Source of the DNA: Clostridia bacterium
GTDB taxonomy: Bacteria; Bacillota; Clostridia; Peptostreptococcales; Anaerovoracaceae
Length of the DNA: 64,000 nucleotides
NCBI GenBank assembly: GCA_902363595.1
Contig: CABJAP010000010.1
Coordinates: 1 to 64,000 of the forward strand
Reading direction: 5' to 3'
Made by a program: the position numbers and the translations under genes. Each line of letters starts with the position of its first letter. Position 1 is the first letter of the stretch. This document shows positions 1-8,104 of the stretch, one piece after another. The notes beneath the pieces were generated by a model that did no database searches, was not told the DNA's origin, and worked only from the letters and a program-made list of their open reading frames with translations.

Positions 1-9
1 TCAAACAGC

Positions 10-342
10 GTGAAGATCGCCTACAAAAACAGCGGCAAGACGCTATCTGAGTTTTCAAATGAAATCGGCGTCTCACGCGCTACCCTGCAGGGCATCCTCA
101 AGGGGAGCAGCAATTCTCGAACGGATACCATCGAAGTGGTTGCTGACGGACTTAAAACAAATCCCCTAGCACTACTATCTACTCCCTGCGGAGAATATGA
201 GTTCGCATTTATTCAATCTTTATTACACCTAAGCGATGCAGCTTCTACACTTCCTGACGATGAGAAGGAAGAGCTCGCTGCCCACTGTCATGCTATAATT
301 AGCATCTTGTTCGGTGCAAAAAGTAAGAGCCCTCAGAAATGA
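10..342 (+). CDS. XRE-type HTH regulator, cut by the left edge
   Basis: The N-terminal half reads as a helix-turn-helix of the XRE/Cro type (SEFSNEIGVSRATLQGIL, residues about 13-30), followed by a short alpha-helical tail. The frame is open to base 1 with no stop, and the GTG at 10 has no visible ribosome binding site, so the gene probably begins outside the window. It is on the plus strand, opposite to the phage early genes, and sits near the late-gene side of the prophage. It could be a second phage regulator or a cargo gene. Its target is unknown. Confidence 0.7.
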   Translation: MKIAYKNSGKTLSEFSNEIGVSRATLQGILKGSSNSRTDTIEVVADGLKTNPLALLSTPCGEYEFAFIQSLLHLSDAASTLPDDEKEELAAHCHAIISILFGAKSKSPQK

Positions 343-352
343 AGGCTCCCTC

Positions 353-394
353 AGCGCTGTATAAGCAGGGTGGGCACTCTCTTTGTACAGCGCT
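353..394. terminator. Stem-loop after the XRE gene
   Basis: A 9-bp perfect inverted repeat (353-361 with 386-394) with a 24-nt loop follows the stop at 342. The T-run is weak (TGTTTCC). It could end transcription of the XRE gene. I see nothing else convincing between 343 and 606. Confidence 0.35.
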
Positions 395-606
395 TGTTTC
401 CATTGTATCCCAACTAATTTCAAACAAATAGTGGTAATGTTTGGTAAGTTGATCCTCTCTACAATCTCACGAACAAAAACTCCCCACACCGGAGGAGTCC
501 TTGTCAGTTATTAAAGTTTTGGGGAGGATCGAAATGAGAAACCACTCACTATCCTTTTTCACTGATACCATATTAGCACATCAAAAAGGTGAATTGGGTG
601 AATCTT

Positions 607-1023
607 TCAGTTTGAGCGCAAATATCCATTGATTAACTGTGATATTCTTGATTTGTCATATCCAAGCTCTTGTGCAATCTGTCGGTTTGTCATCCCATCC
701 CGATATTTCAACCGGAAGATCAGATACAACTTCTCATCCTCAATCCCCTCAAGCCAATTCTCCAGCTCCAACAGCTTTTTCTGTAGTTCTGCTTCCTTTT
801 CCCGCAGCTTTATGCAGAGTCGGTCGTAATGGCTCATATCTATACCCTGAATCTCATAATGTCGCTCAATATACGGATGCGCTGGCATCGATCCTTTTGT
901 TACGTCTGTAAAGGTCCGGCCCGTGCTGCTGGCAATCTGCCGGTTTAGATGTTTGATATCGTCCTGGACGCTTTTTAAAGATCGCTCTATGTACTTTAGC
1001 TGCTCCAATCGCTCTTTGGTCAA
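607..1023 (-). CDS. Phage late-gene regulator, sigma-70 region 4-like (ArpU/RinA type)
   Basis: This 138-residue protein has a coiled-coil N-terminal half (about residues 1-90). Its C-terminal helix-turn-helix (TNRQIAQELGYDKSRISQ, about 112-129) resembles sigma-70 region 4 and the ArpU/RinA/DUF1492 regulators. Those proteins close the early region of Firmicute phages and switch on the late (packaging) operon. The start is TTG at 1023, set by GAGGAGGT six to eight bases upstream. It is the last gene of the leftward early operon, as expected for this role. Confidence 0.75.
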   Translation of the reverse strand: MTKERLEQLKYIERSLKSVQDDIKHLNRQIASSTGRTFTDVTKGSMPAHPYIERHYEIQGIDMSHYDRLCIKLREKEAELQKKLLELENWLEGIEDEKLYLIFRLKYRDGMTNRQIAQELGYDKSRISQLINGYLRSN

Positions 1024-1027
1024 TACT

Positions 1028-1210
1028 CTACCTCCTCACCCTCTTATCCACCGTATCCCTTTTATACCCCGACCACCCAATATCTTTACTCCGCTCTGCC
1101 TTAATCCGCTCTCTGCGCTCATTTTGTGCCTGCTCATACTCTGCGTAGTACGGGCAGCGGGTGTGGCACCCGGGGGTTCGCTCGGGGCAGGATTTACAGG
1201 GGTTAATCAT
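1028..1210 (-). CDS. Small Cys-rich phage protein
   Basis: This is a 60-residue protein of unknown function. Several Cys residues are clustered (PCKSCPERTPGCHTRCPYY), suggesting a small metal-binding knuckle. A longer reading to 1282 is open, but the ATG at 1210 has a strong AGGAGG eight bases upstream and overlaps the stop of the preceding gene by 8 bp. That is the usual coupling in this operon. Confidence 0.6.
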   Translation of the reverse strand: MINPCKSCPERTPGCHTRCPYYAEYEQAQNERRERIKAERSKDIGWSGYKRDTVDKRVRR

Positions 1211-1550
1211 TTTGTACCTCCTGATTCCAGCATTCTTCACAATCTCCACATAAGCACTCATCAAGACTTTCCTTCTGCCCATACAAACATCCTCTGCATA
1301 CGTTACAGCAGATTTTGCTGTCGGAATACGTGGACTTAGGGAACTTTTCTTTGAAATCCATCAAATACGTCCGTACCGGATGCTCTTTGGCCCATGTGGA
1401 TACAATCTTTTCTGCTTCGTCTGGGTTGCGCAGCGTCCACATTTTACATGCATCACCGACGAAATACCCATCCTGGTTGATTGGACATTCCCGGCATGGT
1501 TGTTTTCTGCACATCCTTTGCAATTTTTTTGTAAATTCTTTAAATTCCAT
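1203..1550 (-). CDS. Cys-rich phage protein
   Basis: This 115-residue protein has two Cys groups: an N-terminal CRKQPCRECP and a C-terminal set (CCNVCRGC, CLCGDCEEC). It may bind zinc, but I do not recognise a function. The ribosome binding site is GGGAGGA. It overlaps its neighbours on both sides within the early operon. Confidence 0.6.
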   Translation of the reverse strand: MEFKEFTKKLQRMCRKQPCRECPINQDGYFVGDACKMWTLRNPDEAEKIVSTWAKEHPVRTYLMDFKEKFPKSTYSDSKICCNVCRGCLYGQKESLDECLCGDCEECWNQEVQND

Positions 1551-1731
1551 TTTTGTCCTCCCGCATTATATACTCTTTGCCTGTAAACTGATCTTTGATA
1601 ATAACCTGTCCATCACGGGCACCTATGCCAATGCAAGTGTCTTTACACATACTGTCAATAAGGCGCATTATGCTATTTACCTCCTGCTCTCTGTCAGCAA
1701 GTAATTTATCCATTGATATCATTTTAGCCAT
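1540..1731 (-). CDS. Small phage protein, unknown
   Basis: A 63-residue ORF of unknown function. ATG at 1731 follows GGGAGG by about nine bases; an in-frame GTG at 1734 is the alternative. It overlaps the next gene by 11 bp, in keeping with translational coupling. Confidence 0.5.
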   Translation of the reverse strand: MAKMISMDKLLADREQEVNSIMRLIDSMCKDTCIGIGARDGQVIIKDQFTGKEYIMREDKNGI

Positions 1732-1737
1732 CACCGC

Positions 1738-1941
1738 TCACCTCCCAGCTCCGGGTTGTCCGAAATCCTTACATACGCTTCCATATTCTATCAGTAACTT
1801 TGTAAGTACAGATATTGTTATCTCACCTCCCTGTTGTGCGAGAGGTTTAAAATAGCTTAGCTCTTCATTTATCCGTCCCATAAATTTGCCCCTTGTATAT
1901 GTATCATAATTGTCAAGATAGACTATATCCCCTTTTTTCAT
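1738..1941 (-). CDS. Small phage protein, unknown
   Basis: A 67-residue ORF. Its N-terminus (MKKGDIVYLDNYD) recalls small beta-barrel proteins, but I do not assign a family. The start is preceded by GGAGG and overlaps the upstream stop by 4 bp. Confidence 0.5.
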   Translation of the reverse strand: MKKGDIVYLDNYDTYTRGKFMGRINEELSYFKPLAQQGGEITISVLTKLLIEYGSVCKDFGQPGAGR

Positions 1942-2318
1942 TCCGCTTCCTCCAATTCTGCTAATTTAGCGTAGTTCCAAGATGTTGCATGCCTAGAGTT
2001 CGTCCAGCTTGTACATCCAAGATCAAAGGCATATACTTGCCCGTCCTCATACTTTGCAAAATGACGCTTTACCCACCCTGCACACTCTGCATTTTTAACC
2101 AATACCGGCGTATCCACGGCCACCTTGCTCCAATCCGTCTCAGGCTCTTTATATTCTTCCTCTAGCCATAGAGGATACAAAAAGTTTATACACGCAGTAC
2201 AATTGATTTCTTCGCAATCTCCCCCAGAGTTCTCTTTTATTAGCCTGCAAATCTTTGATGATTGGCGACTTTTGATAGATTGCATTATTTCATCCTTATA
2301 CTTCTCTCTATTTTTCAT
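1938..2318 (-). CDS. Phage protein with Cys pair, unknown
   Basis: This protein is about 126 residues. An N-terminal CxxxxCTAC-type cluster is followed by a Trp- and Asp-rich domain that reads like a small phage protein of the DUF551 kind (weak resemblance). An upstream in-frame ATG at 2363 exists. The ATG at 2318 is preferred because GGAGGGAG lies upstream and the ATGA overlaps the stop of the preceding gene. Confidence 0.55.
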   Translation of the reverse strand: MKNREKYKDEIMQSIKSRQSSKICRLIKENSGGDCEEINCTACINFLYPLWLEEEYKEPETDWSKVAVDTPVLVKNAECAGWVKRHFAKYEDGQVYAFDLGCTSWTNSRHATSWNYAKLAELEEAE

Positions 2319-2512
2319 TTCTCTCCCTCCAATTCTGCCAGCCGTTCGCCGCAATATGGACAATATGCTATGCCAAACGCTTGGTTTTTCCCCTTACTGC
2401 AATTCACTAAGTACCATCCAGTTTTGCCCTTAATCTCAAGTTCCTGCACAGCAGTAAAATTATCGTCATCACATTTCTGGTTTTTTAAGCACTTACATTC
2501 ATGTTCTCTCAT
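2315..2512 (-). CDS. Small zinc-ribbon-like phage protein
   Basis: A 65-residue protein with an early CxCxxxxxxC and a C-terminal CPYCGERL, the usual half of a zinc ribbon. It ends with an ATGA overlap into the next gene. Its role is unknown. Confidence 0.55.
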   Translation of the reverse strand: MREHECKCLKNQKCDDDNFTAVQELEIKGKTGWYLVNCSKGKNQAFGIAYCPYCGERLAELEGEK

Positions 2513-2513
2513 T

Positions 2514-2984
2514 TCATACCTCCCATTTCAGGCGTTGTCCGCAATACCGGCAATACTTATCATTGCTTAAGAACTTACCACATACAGGACATTTTGTGAG
2601 TTTGCACCCCTTTCGAAATGCTACATTTCCGACGTTTACATCTTCCTTTATAGAGTGTATGGTTATGACATTCTTCGCTACCTGCTTTTCCAGAGCTTCT
2701 ATTGCCATATCCAGGGCTTTTACCCTCTTATTAGCAAATTCTCCAGCTTTTCCACCTTCTTGCAGCATTCCTTGCAAGCTTGTAGCTTCGTATTCAAGTT
2801 GTATTATCGCTTCCCGCTTATTCATCCCTGCCACCTGCCTTTGTTGCTCCAGAGCCCTCACGTCGTAGGCGGTCGGCTGATCCTCAACAATCTTAATGAC
2901 CTCTGCGACCCCTTTTGGGTTATTTGCACTGTACACGGCTGCAATTAAGTCACGTTTTAATTTGTCTGCATCTATCAGTCTCAT
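2514..2984 (-). CDS. Phage protein with C-terminal zinc ribbon
   Basis: This is a 156-residue protein. The N-terminus (MRLIDADKLKRDL) is a common start in clostridial phage hypothetical proteins. A helical middle precedes a C-terminal CPVCGKFL...CRYCGQRL zinc ribbon (about residues 132-152). The ribosome binding site is GGAGGA, immediately after a long inverted repeat (3003-3065). Function is unknown; nucleic-acid binding is plausible. Confidence 0.6.
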   Translation of the reverse strand: MRLIDADKLKRDLIAAVYSANNPKGVAEVIKIVEDQPTAYDVRALEQQRQVAGMNKREAIIQLEYEATSLQGMLQEGGKAGEFANKRVKALDMAIEALEKQVAKNVITIHSIKEDVNVGNVAFRKGCKLTKCPVCGKFLSNDKYCRYCGQRLKWEV

Positions 2985-3002
2985 AATCTATTCCTCCTTC
3001 CT

Positions 3003-3065
3003 CCCCGCAGAGCCATTTTTTAAAATATCTTGTGGTCTCTGAGTTTTAACGGCTGCTCTGCGGGG
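3003..3065. repeat. Long inverted repeat in the leader of the zinc-ribbon gene
   Basis: An 11-bp GC-rich perfect inverted repeat (3003-3013 with 3055-3065) encloses a second TTAAAA/TTTTAA stem. On the minus-strand transcript it lies directly upstream of the GGAGG for the gene starting at 2984. A second, weaker CCCGCC/GGCGGG pair lies at 3080-3115. These could be an internal terminator or an RNA processing or translation-control hairpin. Confidence 0.5.
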
Positions 3066-3125
3066 ACGATGTATTCCAACCCGCCTATCTATGGAATTTG
3101 ACGTTTACCGGCGGGCGTTTGGTTG

Positions 3126-3635
3126 TTATTGTTTAGCTTCTAATTCCTCAATTATCCGATAATACTCTGACATCGGAATTTCTTCCATGAAGTCCGCAAG
3201 ACTGATATCTCCATGACCATCAATCATCCCGTATAAAGCGTTCTTGTACATCCACAAGTTATATCTCACACGGCCATATATGCCGTATTCAAATGGCCAC
3301 GATCTCAAACAGTTAATGTCGTGAATGCTTGCATAATTAGTAACCTCCTCGTCAAATGCCTTTTGAGTTTTGGAATTTTTCTTAAACTGACACATTCCGT
3401 AAGGGCCAGAGCCTTTCATTAGTTGGCTTTTAAATTTTTCCTTCATGTCACGATCAAGGTCAACTGTCAGTCTTTCTGTATAGCAAAAGTCTGATTTGTG
3501 TTCGTCCGTATCAATTCCATGTTTTTTAAGGAATTTCCTTGTCAGTTCTCTGTAATCATTTATTGCACGCTTCTGTGTAACGTATTTCCTATATAAATCA
3601 GCATTCTGATCTGTAATTTTAAATGCTTTCTGCAT
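3126..3635 (-). CDS. Phage protein, unknown
   Basis: A 169-residue soluble protein with a helical, charged N-terminal half and no motif that I recognise. Its start overlaps the end of the RusA-like gene by 17 bp, so it is translated with it. Membership in the recombination/replication block is the only functional hint. Confidence 0.6.
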   Translation of the reverse strand: MQKAFKITDQNADLYRKYVTQKRAINDYRELTRKFLKKHGIDTDEHKSDFCYTERLTVDLDRDMKEKFKSQLMKGSGPYGMCQFKKNSKTQKAFDEEVTNYASIHDINCLRSWPFEYGIYGRVRYNLWMYKNALYGMIDGHGDISLADFMEEIPMSEYYRIIEELEAKQ

Positions 3636-3984
3636 GTTCTACCTCCACAATTTTGATTTCTGTCCTCGGTCGCATCCTATCCCAATCCCCCCGGAGCCGC
3701 AGGTCAATGCAGCGAAAGCTGTCGTCCTGTATGATTCCCGCCTGCACAAGCCCGTCGAGGATGAACTTCCCGCTGTAGTTGTCCGGGTCACGTCTACCCC
3801 GTGTCGGGAAGAAATAGGTAATCGTCACCACGGCCCTCTCAAACGGTTTTTGCGGTGCCTTTCCCTTGCAGAGCCACAGCAGCAGATCAAGCCATTCTTT
3901 CTTTGCTGTACGGTATTCCCAGACGTTCCTGCGGCCTTTAAATTTGTTATCGCTGGGCGGTATCTGGTTGACTACGATTACCAT
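3619..3984 (-). CDS. RusA-like Holliday junction resolvase
   Basis: This 121-residue protein fits the RusA family in length and motif. RRDPDNYSGKFILDGL (about residues 64-79) carries the conserved Asp residues that bind Mg2+ for symmetric cleavage of Holliday junctions, and IIQDDS follows. RusA dimers resolve four-way junctions made by phage annealing or recombination. Here that fits the Erf, exonuclease and SSB genes of the same operon. Its start overlaps the end of the next upstream gene by 7 bp. Confidence 0.88.
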   Translation of the reverse strand: MVIVVNQIPPSDNKFKGRRNVWEYRTAKKEWLDLLLWLCKGKAPQKPFERAVVTITYFFPTRGRRDPDNYSGKFILDGLVQAGIIQDDSFRCIDLRLRGDWDRMRPRTEIKIVEVEHAESI

Positions 3985-4322
3985 GCCACCCCATCCACAC
4001 GCTTAAGGGTATCCGCTGTCTGCCAGTCCTTATAGCTCAAGCCTTGCTTACGCATTTCGGCCTCGATCTTGTCCGCCCGGCTTGGCCGGATTGGCACCGG
4101 TGTATCGTCAACCTTTGCTTTCGCCCGGCGTGGGTTCGGGGCCATTGGTATGCCGGTCATTTCCGATAACCCTTTCAGTCCGCCGACACGGCTTAACAGA
4201 TTTGAGTCAAGTCCGGTCATTTCTTTAAGATGCGCTCTTGACGGCAATGTGTTAAGCCCTAGCGTCTCTTTACAGTCCAGCACCCGCCGTATAATTTCCG
4301 TTTGCGTTAATTTTGTTGCCAT
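3978..4322 (-). CDS. Phage protein, possible HTH
   Basis: A 114-residue basic protein. The N-terminal region (LTQTEIIRRVLD, later HLKEMTGLDSNLLSRVGGLKGL) has the spacing of a small DNA-binding helical domain. The open frame extends to 4472, but that part is the antisense shadow of SSB. The ATG at 4322 has AGGAGGT seven bases upstream. Unknown function. Confidence 0.55.
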   Translation of the reverse strand: MATKLTQTEIIRRVLDCKETLGLNTLPSRAHLKEMTGLDSNLLSRVGGLKGLSEMTGIPMAPNPRRAKAKVDDTPVPIRPSRADKIEAEMRKQGLSYKDWQTADTLKRVDGVAW

Positions 4323-4332
4323 GTTGCACCTC

Positions 4333-4746
4333 CTAAAACGGAATATCCTCATCCAGCGCCTGGAACCCCTCTGGAATATCTTCCGCCTGCCGGTCTGTCT
4401 CCTTCTGTCTGTCTGCCTTCTGCTTCTCCAATTCTCCCCAGTCCAGAAATTCCACGTTATTCGCAACAACATCTGTGGTGTATACAGTCGCCCCGTCCTT
4501 GTTGGTATATTTTCCTGTCTGTATACGTCCCTGGATTCCTACAAGCCTGCCTTTGTTCAGGAAGCGTTCACAGTTCTCCGCCTGCTTTCCGAATACAACC
4601 ACGTTGTGGAAGTCGGTCTGTTTCTCTTTTCCAGACTTCACCGGCCGGTCAATCGCCACGCTGAACCTGGCAACCGCCATGCCATCCGTTGTATATCGCA
4701 CGGCCGGATTTTTTGTTAAGCGTCCAATTAATATTACTGAATTGAT
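4333..4746 (-). CDS. ssb: Single-stranded DNA-binding protein with a non-standard start
   Basis: This is an OB-fold SSB that protects single-stranded DNA during phage replication and recombination. The core ([36 protein letters not shown]) and the acidic C-terminal tip (DEDIPF, for partner binding) are intact. The first in-frame ATG (4701) would remove beta-strand 1, which the fold needs. The family N-terminus NSVILIGRL is encoded upstream, but no ATG, GTG or TTG lies between an in-frame TGA and it. The codon where Met should be is ATC (4744-4746), seven bases after AGGAGGG. So it either starts at ATC (or ATT one codon earlier) or is inactivated. The HNH gene's last codons overlap this start. 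Confidence 0.8.
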   Translation of the reverse strand: MNSVILIGRLTKNPAVRYTTDGMAVARFSVAIDRPVKSGKEKQTDFHNVVVFGKQAENCERFLNKGRLVGIQGRIQTGKYTNKDGATVYTTDVVANNVEFLDWGELEKQKADRQKETDRQAEDIPEGFQALDEDIPF

Positions 4747-5249
4747 AATCCATCCCTCCTTTTGGCTTGACTGATTTTCTTTCTTGTTTCGTCAGTCCGT
4801 TTTGCTCCTGTATGATGTAATCTTGTATGATCTCCATTTGACATTAATCGTAAATTTTCTATACGGTTATCATCTTTAATTCCATTTATATGATGCACCA
4901 CTTCATCGTCCTGTAGCACTCTTCCAATATGTTCAGACATAATATATCTATGTTCCATCACATATCCATTTTTGTCTGCCATAGGATGTCCTTTTTTAAG
5001 AATAAGGATGTGCCCCTTTGCATTTTTCTTTCGCCCACCTTTCCAAAAATTTGTTTTTTCTCTTTCTCTCGCTTTTGATTTGATAATATATAGTGCATCT
5101 TGGTCCTTGTGTAATCCGAGCCTTGTTGCCTTATGTTGAATGGAGTTTACAGAGCGCTTTAGCAATATTGATAAATCTTTGTTAGGCAAAAATGGGTATA
5201 ATTTCTTTATTTTTCTAATTTCCTCATCTGACCAGTCAACCTCTATCAT
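4734..5249 (-). CDS. HNH homing endonuclease
   Basis: This 171-residue protein has an N-terminal Myb/SANT-like region ([17 protein letters not shown]...[13 protein letters not shown], residues 4-45). It continues with a NUMOD/HNH-3 core near 95-145: [48 protein letters not shown]. The HH...N...H pattern supplies the metal site of a sequence-specific nicking or cutting enzyme. It overlaps the upstream gene by 4 bp, and its 3' end runs into the presumed start of ssb. That placement is typical of a free-standing homing gene next to its target. Confidence 0.88.
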   Translation of the reverse strand: MIEVDWSDEEIRKIKKLYPFLPNKDLSILLKRSVNSIQHKATRLGLHKDQDALYIIKSKAREREKTNFWKGGRKKNAKGHILILKKGHPMADKNGYVMEHRYIMSEHIGRVLQDDEVVHHINGIKDDNRIENLRLMSNGDHTRLHHTGAKRTDETRKKISQAKRRDGLSIQ

Positions 5250-5938
5250 TGCACACCTCCCACAATTTTTTTATGGTGTTTCACATCTTTTAATTTATCT
5301 GTTTCTACGGTAAAAACTATAATTGGTTTTTCGCCATGCCTTGTGTCTGCCGTTACAATTTTTCCGGTTCCGGTTTTGTGCTTATCTGGGTTAATCCATG
5401 TGTAGAGCTTCCCATAGATTTCATGCTTCCCATACACAACTTCAACCTCTTGTTCGTCTTTCAGTTTTTCTTCCAACCGTTTCATTTTTTTGCGTATAAT
5501 TGCATTAACTTCTTTTTCGCCGAACATGATTTTCGCCTGATACATCATGATACATACGTCGGCGATTTCTTCCTGCACGTCCACCCTCGTATCCCCGCAC
5601 GGGTTTCTATGAAATTTGCTGAGCGCAACCCCTAATTCGTCCATTTCCTTGTGGCACATTCTGATCTGTTCATCTTCTCCAAATACCGCAATAGCCTCTT
5701 TGAGGATTTCTGTGCTGGTCATCCCCGGCTCCGCAAGTCCTTCAATCATATCTTCGTACCACCACCACACGTTATCATCTTCCCGCATAAAATAATAATC
5801 ATATAATCCGTTGCTGTTGCATTTTATAACGGTCATGGTCTTTCCTTGCCATTTGTCCATTTTTCCTTCTTTGTTCCTGAAGCGACATTTGCTTATATCG
5901 TCTTTAATCCTTACTCTGTCACCAACTTTGTATTTCAT
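5246..5938 (-). CDS. MazG-like nucleotide pyrophosphohydrolase fused to SH3-like ends
   Basis: This 230-residue protein has three parts. Residues 1-65 form an SH3-like beta region ([11 protein letters not shown]...). Residues about 75-150 are a MazG-type all-alpha NTP pyrophosphatase ([14 protein letters not shown], then [13 protein letters not shown] with the EExxD metal motif). A beta-rich C-terminal tail follows. MazG-like phage enzymes hydrolyse non-canonical or signalling nucleotides to monophosphates. It sits between the helicase loader and the HNH gene with 4-bp overlaps on both sides. Confidence 0.7.
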   Translation of the reverse strand: MKYKVGDRVRIKDDISKCRFRNKEGKMDKWQGKTMTVIKCNSNGLYDYYFMREDDNVWWWYEDMIEGLAEPGMTSTEILKEAIAVFGEDEQIRMCHKEMDELGVALSKFHRNPCGDTRVDVQEEIADVCIMMYQAKIMFGEKEVNAIIRKKMKRLEEKLKDEQEVEVVYGKHEIYGKLYTWINPDKHKTGTGKIVTADTRHGEKPIIVFTVETDKLKDVKHHKKIVGGVQ

Positions 5939-6459
5939 TTCGTTCCTCCAATCTGCAAAGCCCCATTAAGAGCCTGCCTCACTTCGTCTGGTAACTGTTC
6001 CTGCGCTTCCTGCCGCTCTTTGATCTCTCCAATCGTCTTTAAAAACTGCCCCCTGGTCACGGTGTTTACGATCTCCGTGTCTGTCATTCCAAGGTCCTTT
6101 AGTGCGCTTGCACCGCCTAACCACCTTTGGCAGCAGACAGGGAGCTTCTCAAATTCCTCTTGAGATCGGTACCCGCTATTGCAAATCGCCTTGTAAACGA
6201 TGTTCCACAGTTCTTCCGGTGAGTCTCCTGTCTTACTCAACAGATCGACCTGCGCTTTAATCTGTCCCGGAACCGGGAACTTCGGATATTCCCGGCTGTC
6301 CGCCGCCGCAAAGTTCATGGCAGCCTGCTCAACAACTGCGTAATTGTGATTGGCAAATATCTTGTGCCATGCGTTAATCATAATCTGAGGGTCTGCCGCA
6401 ACCTCCGGGTAATATGCGTTTAAGATTGCTAATATCTTAGCTGTTTCGTCCTTCGTCAT
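5935..6459 (-). CDS. Phage replicative helicase loader/inhibitor
   Basis: A 174-residue helical protein. The N-terminus (TKDETAKILAILNAYYPEV, then NAWHKIFANHNYAVVEQA) matches the G39P-type loader/inhibitor family that delivers DnaB-type helicase to a phage origin. It follows the replication initiator gene with a 23-bp overlap, the usual order in Siphovirus replication modules. There is no helicase gene here, so the host DnaB is probably recruited. Confidence 0.75.
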   Translation of the reverse strand: MTKDETAKILAILNAYYPEVAADPQIMINAWHKIFANHNYAVVEQAAMNFAAADSREYPKFPVPGQIKAQVDLLSKTGDSPEELWNIVYKAICNSGYRSQEEFEKLPVCCQRWLGGASALKDLGMTDTEIVNTVTRGQFLKTIGEIKERQEAQEQLPDEVRQALNGALQIGGTK

Positions 6460-7165
6460 GTTGTCCCCCTATGTAGTCCAGAAACTTGTTTCCGCCTTTC
6501 TTGGTGCTTTTTTGATTCAGGTAGCTTTCAAACTTTGGTCCAAACAAGGTTTCCGGTCTTAAAAACTTCTCGTACTCCGTGCCTGTCCACTCTGCGGTTT
6601 TTTTCTCGATCACCGTCTCAAAATCTGACAAGGTAAATCCTTCGTTCATCCGTGCTTTTACGAGTCCTTTTGTTTTCTCACTCGTGGCTTTATATCTGGT
6701 CCCACAAAGGCCGTTTAATTTTGACAAAACCGCCTTTGTCATTTCTCCCACCTTATTAAGACCTTTTTCATTTTCATTTTCTATTTCTGTTTCATTTCCC
6801 ATTAGGTTATCCGTAGATAAACCTAATGGTTTTTCGTAGCTTTCGCCTTGCTTTCCTTTTGCTTTTGGTGGTCGTCCTCCCTTGGAACCATTGGAACGCC
6901 TTGATTCTGTAAACTTTTTGCGACGGTCGGTTTCGTATTTCATCCTTTTGTTGTAGTAATTCCCTTTTGAATCCTGTTGGAATTTTTCTGAAATCTCTTC
7001 AAATTTATCTCCGCATATTTCTTTGAAGTTTTTTTCTTTGATTGGTCCTGTTTGCTGCTGCAAGGCAAGTAGTGTTATATACCGTCCCTTTGTGTCATAA
7101 TCCATAAACATCGTACCCGTTAAAAAGTCGGATGCGTAAAATAAGACTGCCGGGTCCTTCATCAT
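6437..7165 (-). CDS. Phage replication initiation protein (phg_2220_C type)
   Basis: This 242-residue protein starts with a DUF1376-like region (FYASDFLTGTMFMDYDTKGRYITLL, residues 10-35) typical of phage initiators. It then has a basic, glycine/proline-rich linker (GSKGGRPPKAKGK) and the C-terminal domain of phage initiators (LSKLNGLCGTRYKA...FETVIEKKTAEWTG...LRPETLFGPKFESYL, residues about 147-218). It likely binds the phage origin, possibly within its own gene, and works with the downstream helicase loader. Either of two tandem ATG codons may be used. Confidence 0.8.
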   Translation of the reverse strand: MMKDPAVLFYASDFLTGTMFMDYDTKGRYITLLALQQQTGPIKEKNFKEICGDKFEEISEKFQQDSKGNYYNKRMKYETDRRKKFTESRRSNGSKGGRPPKAKGKQGESYEKPLGLSTDNLMGNETEIENENEKGLNKVGEMTKAVLSKLNGLCGTRYKATSEKTKGLVKARMNEGFTLSDFETVIEKKTAEWTGTEYEKFLRPETLFGPKFESYLNQKSTKKGGNKFLDYIGGQHDEGRNS

Positions 7166-7178
7166 GGCCCATCACCTC

Positions 7179-7721
7179 TCAAACCTCTAAAATCCTATTG
7201 TCAAAGGTGAGATTTTCCACAAATTCATCAGTATGGGAATAGCTGATTTTGCGGAAAATAACGCTCGTATCCATTGCAACAAAATAAATATTTTGATCTC
7301 GCCCATGTGATGCATTCGATAAACACATTTCAATCTCTTGCATATTTTCATCTAAATCCAGCCCTAATAAGATGCCTTTTGTTGGCTCCAGTTCATAGTC
7401 AATGTCTTTTAATTGCAATTCATCCAGCATATTCATGTATTTTGATAACTGCGACAAATCGTTTGGTGACAGATTCCTGTGTTTAAGTTCTACCACAACA
7501 AATGTCCTGGTTTCGAATGTGCCGGGTCCATCCTCAACATTATCCCAGCAATCAAAAAGCAGATCGATAAATTTCCCCCCAACATTAACTTGCCTTCCAA
7601 TAAAATTAACATCGCTAATCCCGTCGTCATGCTCAAATACTACGTTTGTTAAAAATCGTTTGAAATCCTCTATATTCTCACAAATATAATCCTCTAAATC
7701 TCTTTCGCTTTGTATGTACAT
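7179..7721 (-). CDS. PD-(D/E)XK nuclease-like protein
   Basis: A 180-residue protein with a nuclease core. The sequence runs GRQVNVGGKFIDLLFD (Asp of the PD motif), then FVVVELKHR (E-x-K), then NDLSQLSKYMNML (Gln motif). This order is seen in NucS/DUF91-like and DUF1016-like nucleases. It lies between the initiator and a small helical gene and could act in recombination or defence. Codon use is a little more AT-rich than its neighbours, hinting at a later-acquired cargo gene, though this is only a visual impression. Confidence 0.65.
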   Translation of the reverse strand: MYIQSERDLEDYICENIEDFKRFLTNVVFEHDDGISDVNFIGRQVNVGGKFIDLLFDCWDNVEDGPGTFETRTFVVVELKHRNLSPNDLSQLSKYMNMLDELQLKDIDYELEPTKGILLGLDLDENMQEIEMCLSNASHGRDQNIYFVAMDTSVIFRKISYSHTDEFVENLTFDNRILEV

Positions 7722-7762
7722 ATAACCCTCCTAACTATTTCCTATCCTGCATCCGTTTCTCT

Positions 7763-8104
7763 TCAATCATTTGGCCCATTCCTGCCCCACTCCCTGCTGA
7801 TTTGAGCGTCGAGTATCCGTATCCGCAGTTTGGTCGAGTTAACGTTTTCTTGGGCCGTCTTATACATGACCTCTGCAACGTCTCTTTTAAATCGTTTGTC
7901 TGCGCAATTGCCGTATATGACCTTGTCAATCAACGTCACTGCCATGCCCTTGTCACGTAATTTTAAAGCCTCTTGTGTCAGTTCCACTTTATAGTCCCGC
8001 TCCGCCTCTGCGAATTCTTTCCCATACTTCGCCATCAGCCGAACCCCTTCCGCCAGCTTGGTCATATGCTCGTTCAGCTCGTTAATCATCAATAGTCCGC
8101 TCAT
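7763..8104 (-). CDS. Helical phage protein, unknown
   Basis: A 113-residue, wholly helical protein (residues 10-100 read as amphipathic helices). This kind is common beside recombination genes in clostridial phages, with no known activity. It overlaps the HNH-like gene upstream by 4 bp. The ORF at 7735-7929 in another frame is a shadow of it. Confidence 0.6.
   Translation of the reverse strand: MSGLLMINELNEHMTKLAEGVRLMAKYGKEFAEAERDYKVELTQEALKLRDKGMAVTLIDKVIYGNCADKRFKRDVAEVMYKTAQENVNSTKLRIRILDAQISREWGRNGPND

Noticed and set aside
229..489. 86-codon minus-strand ORF
   Set aside because: It is antisense to the XRE gene and overlaps its terminator-like hairpin; no ribosome binding site or family.
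4649..4837. Minus-strand ORF containing ATG 4751-4753 near the SSB start
   Set aside because: It runs in a different frame from SSB, with almost no space after AGGAGG, and encodes no known protein. It is a shadow of the HNH/SSB junction.
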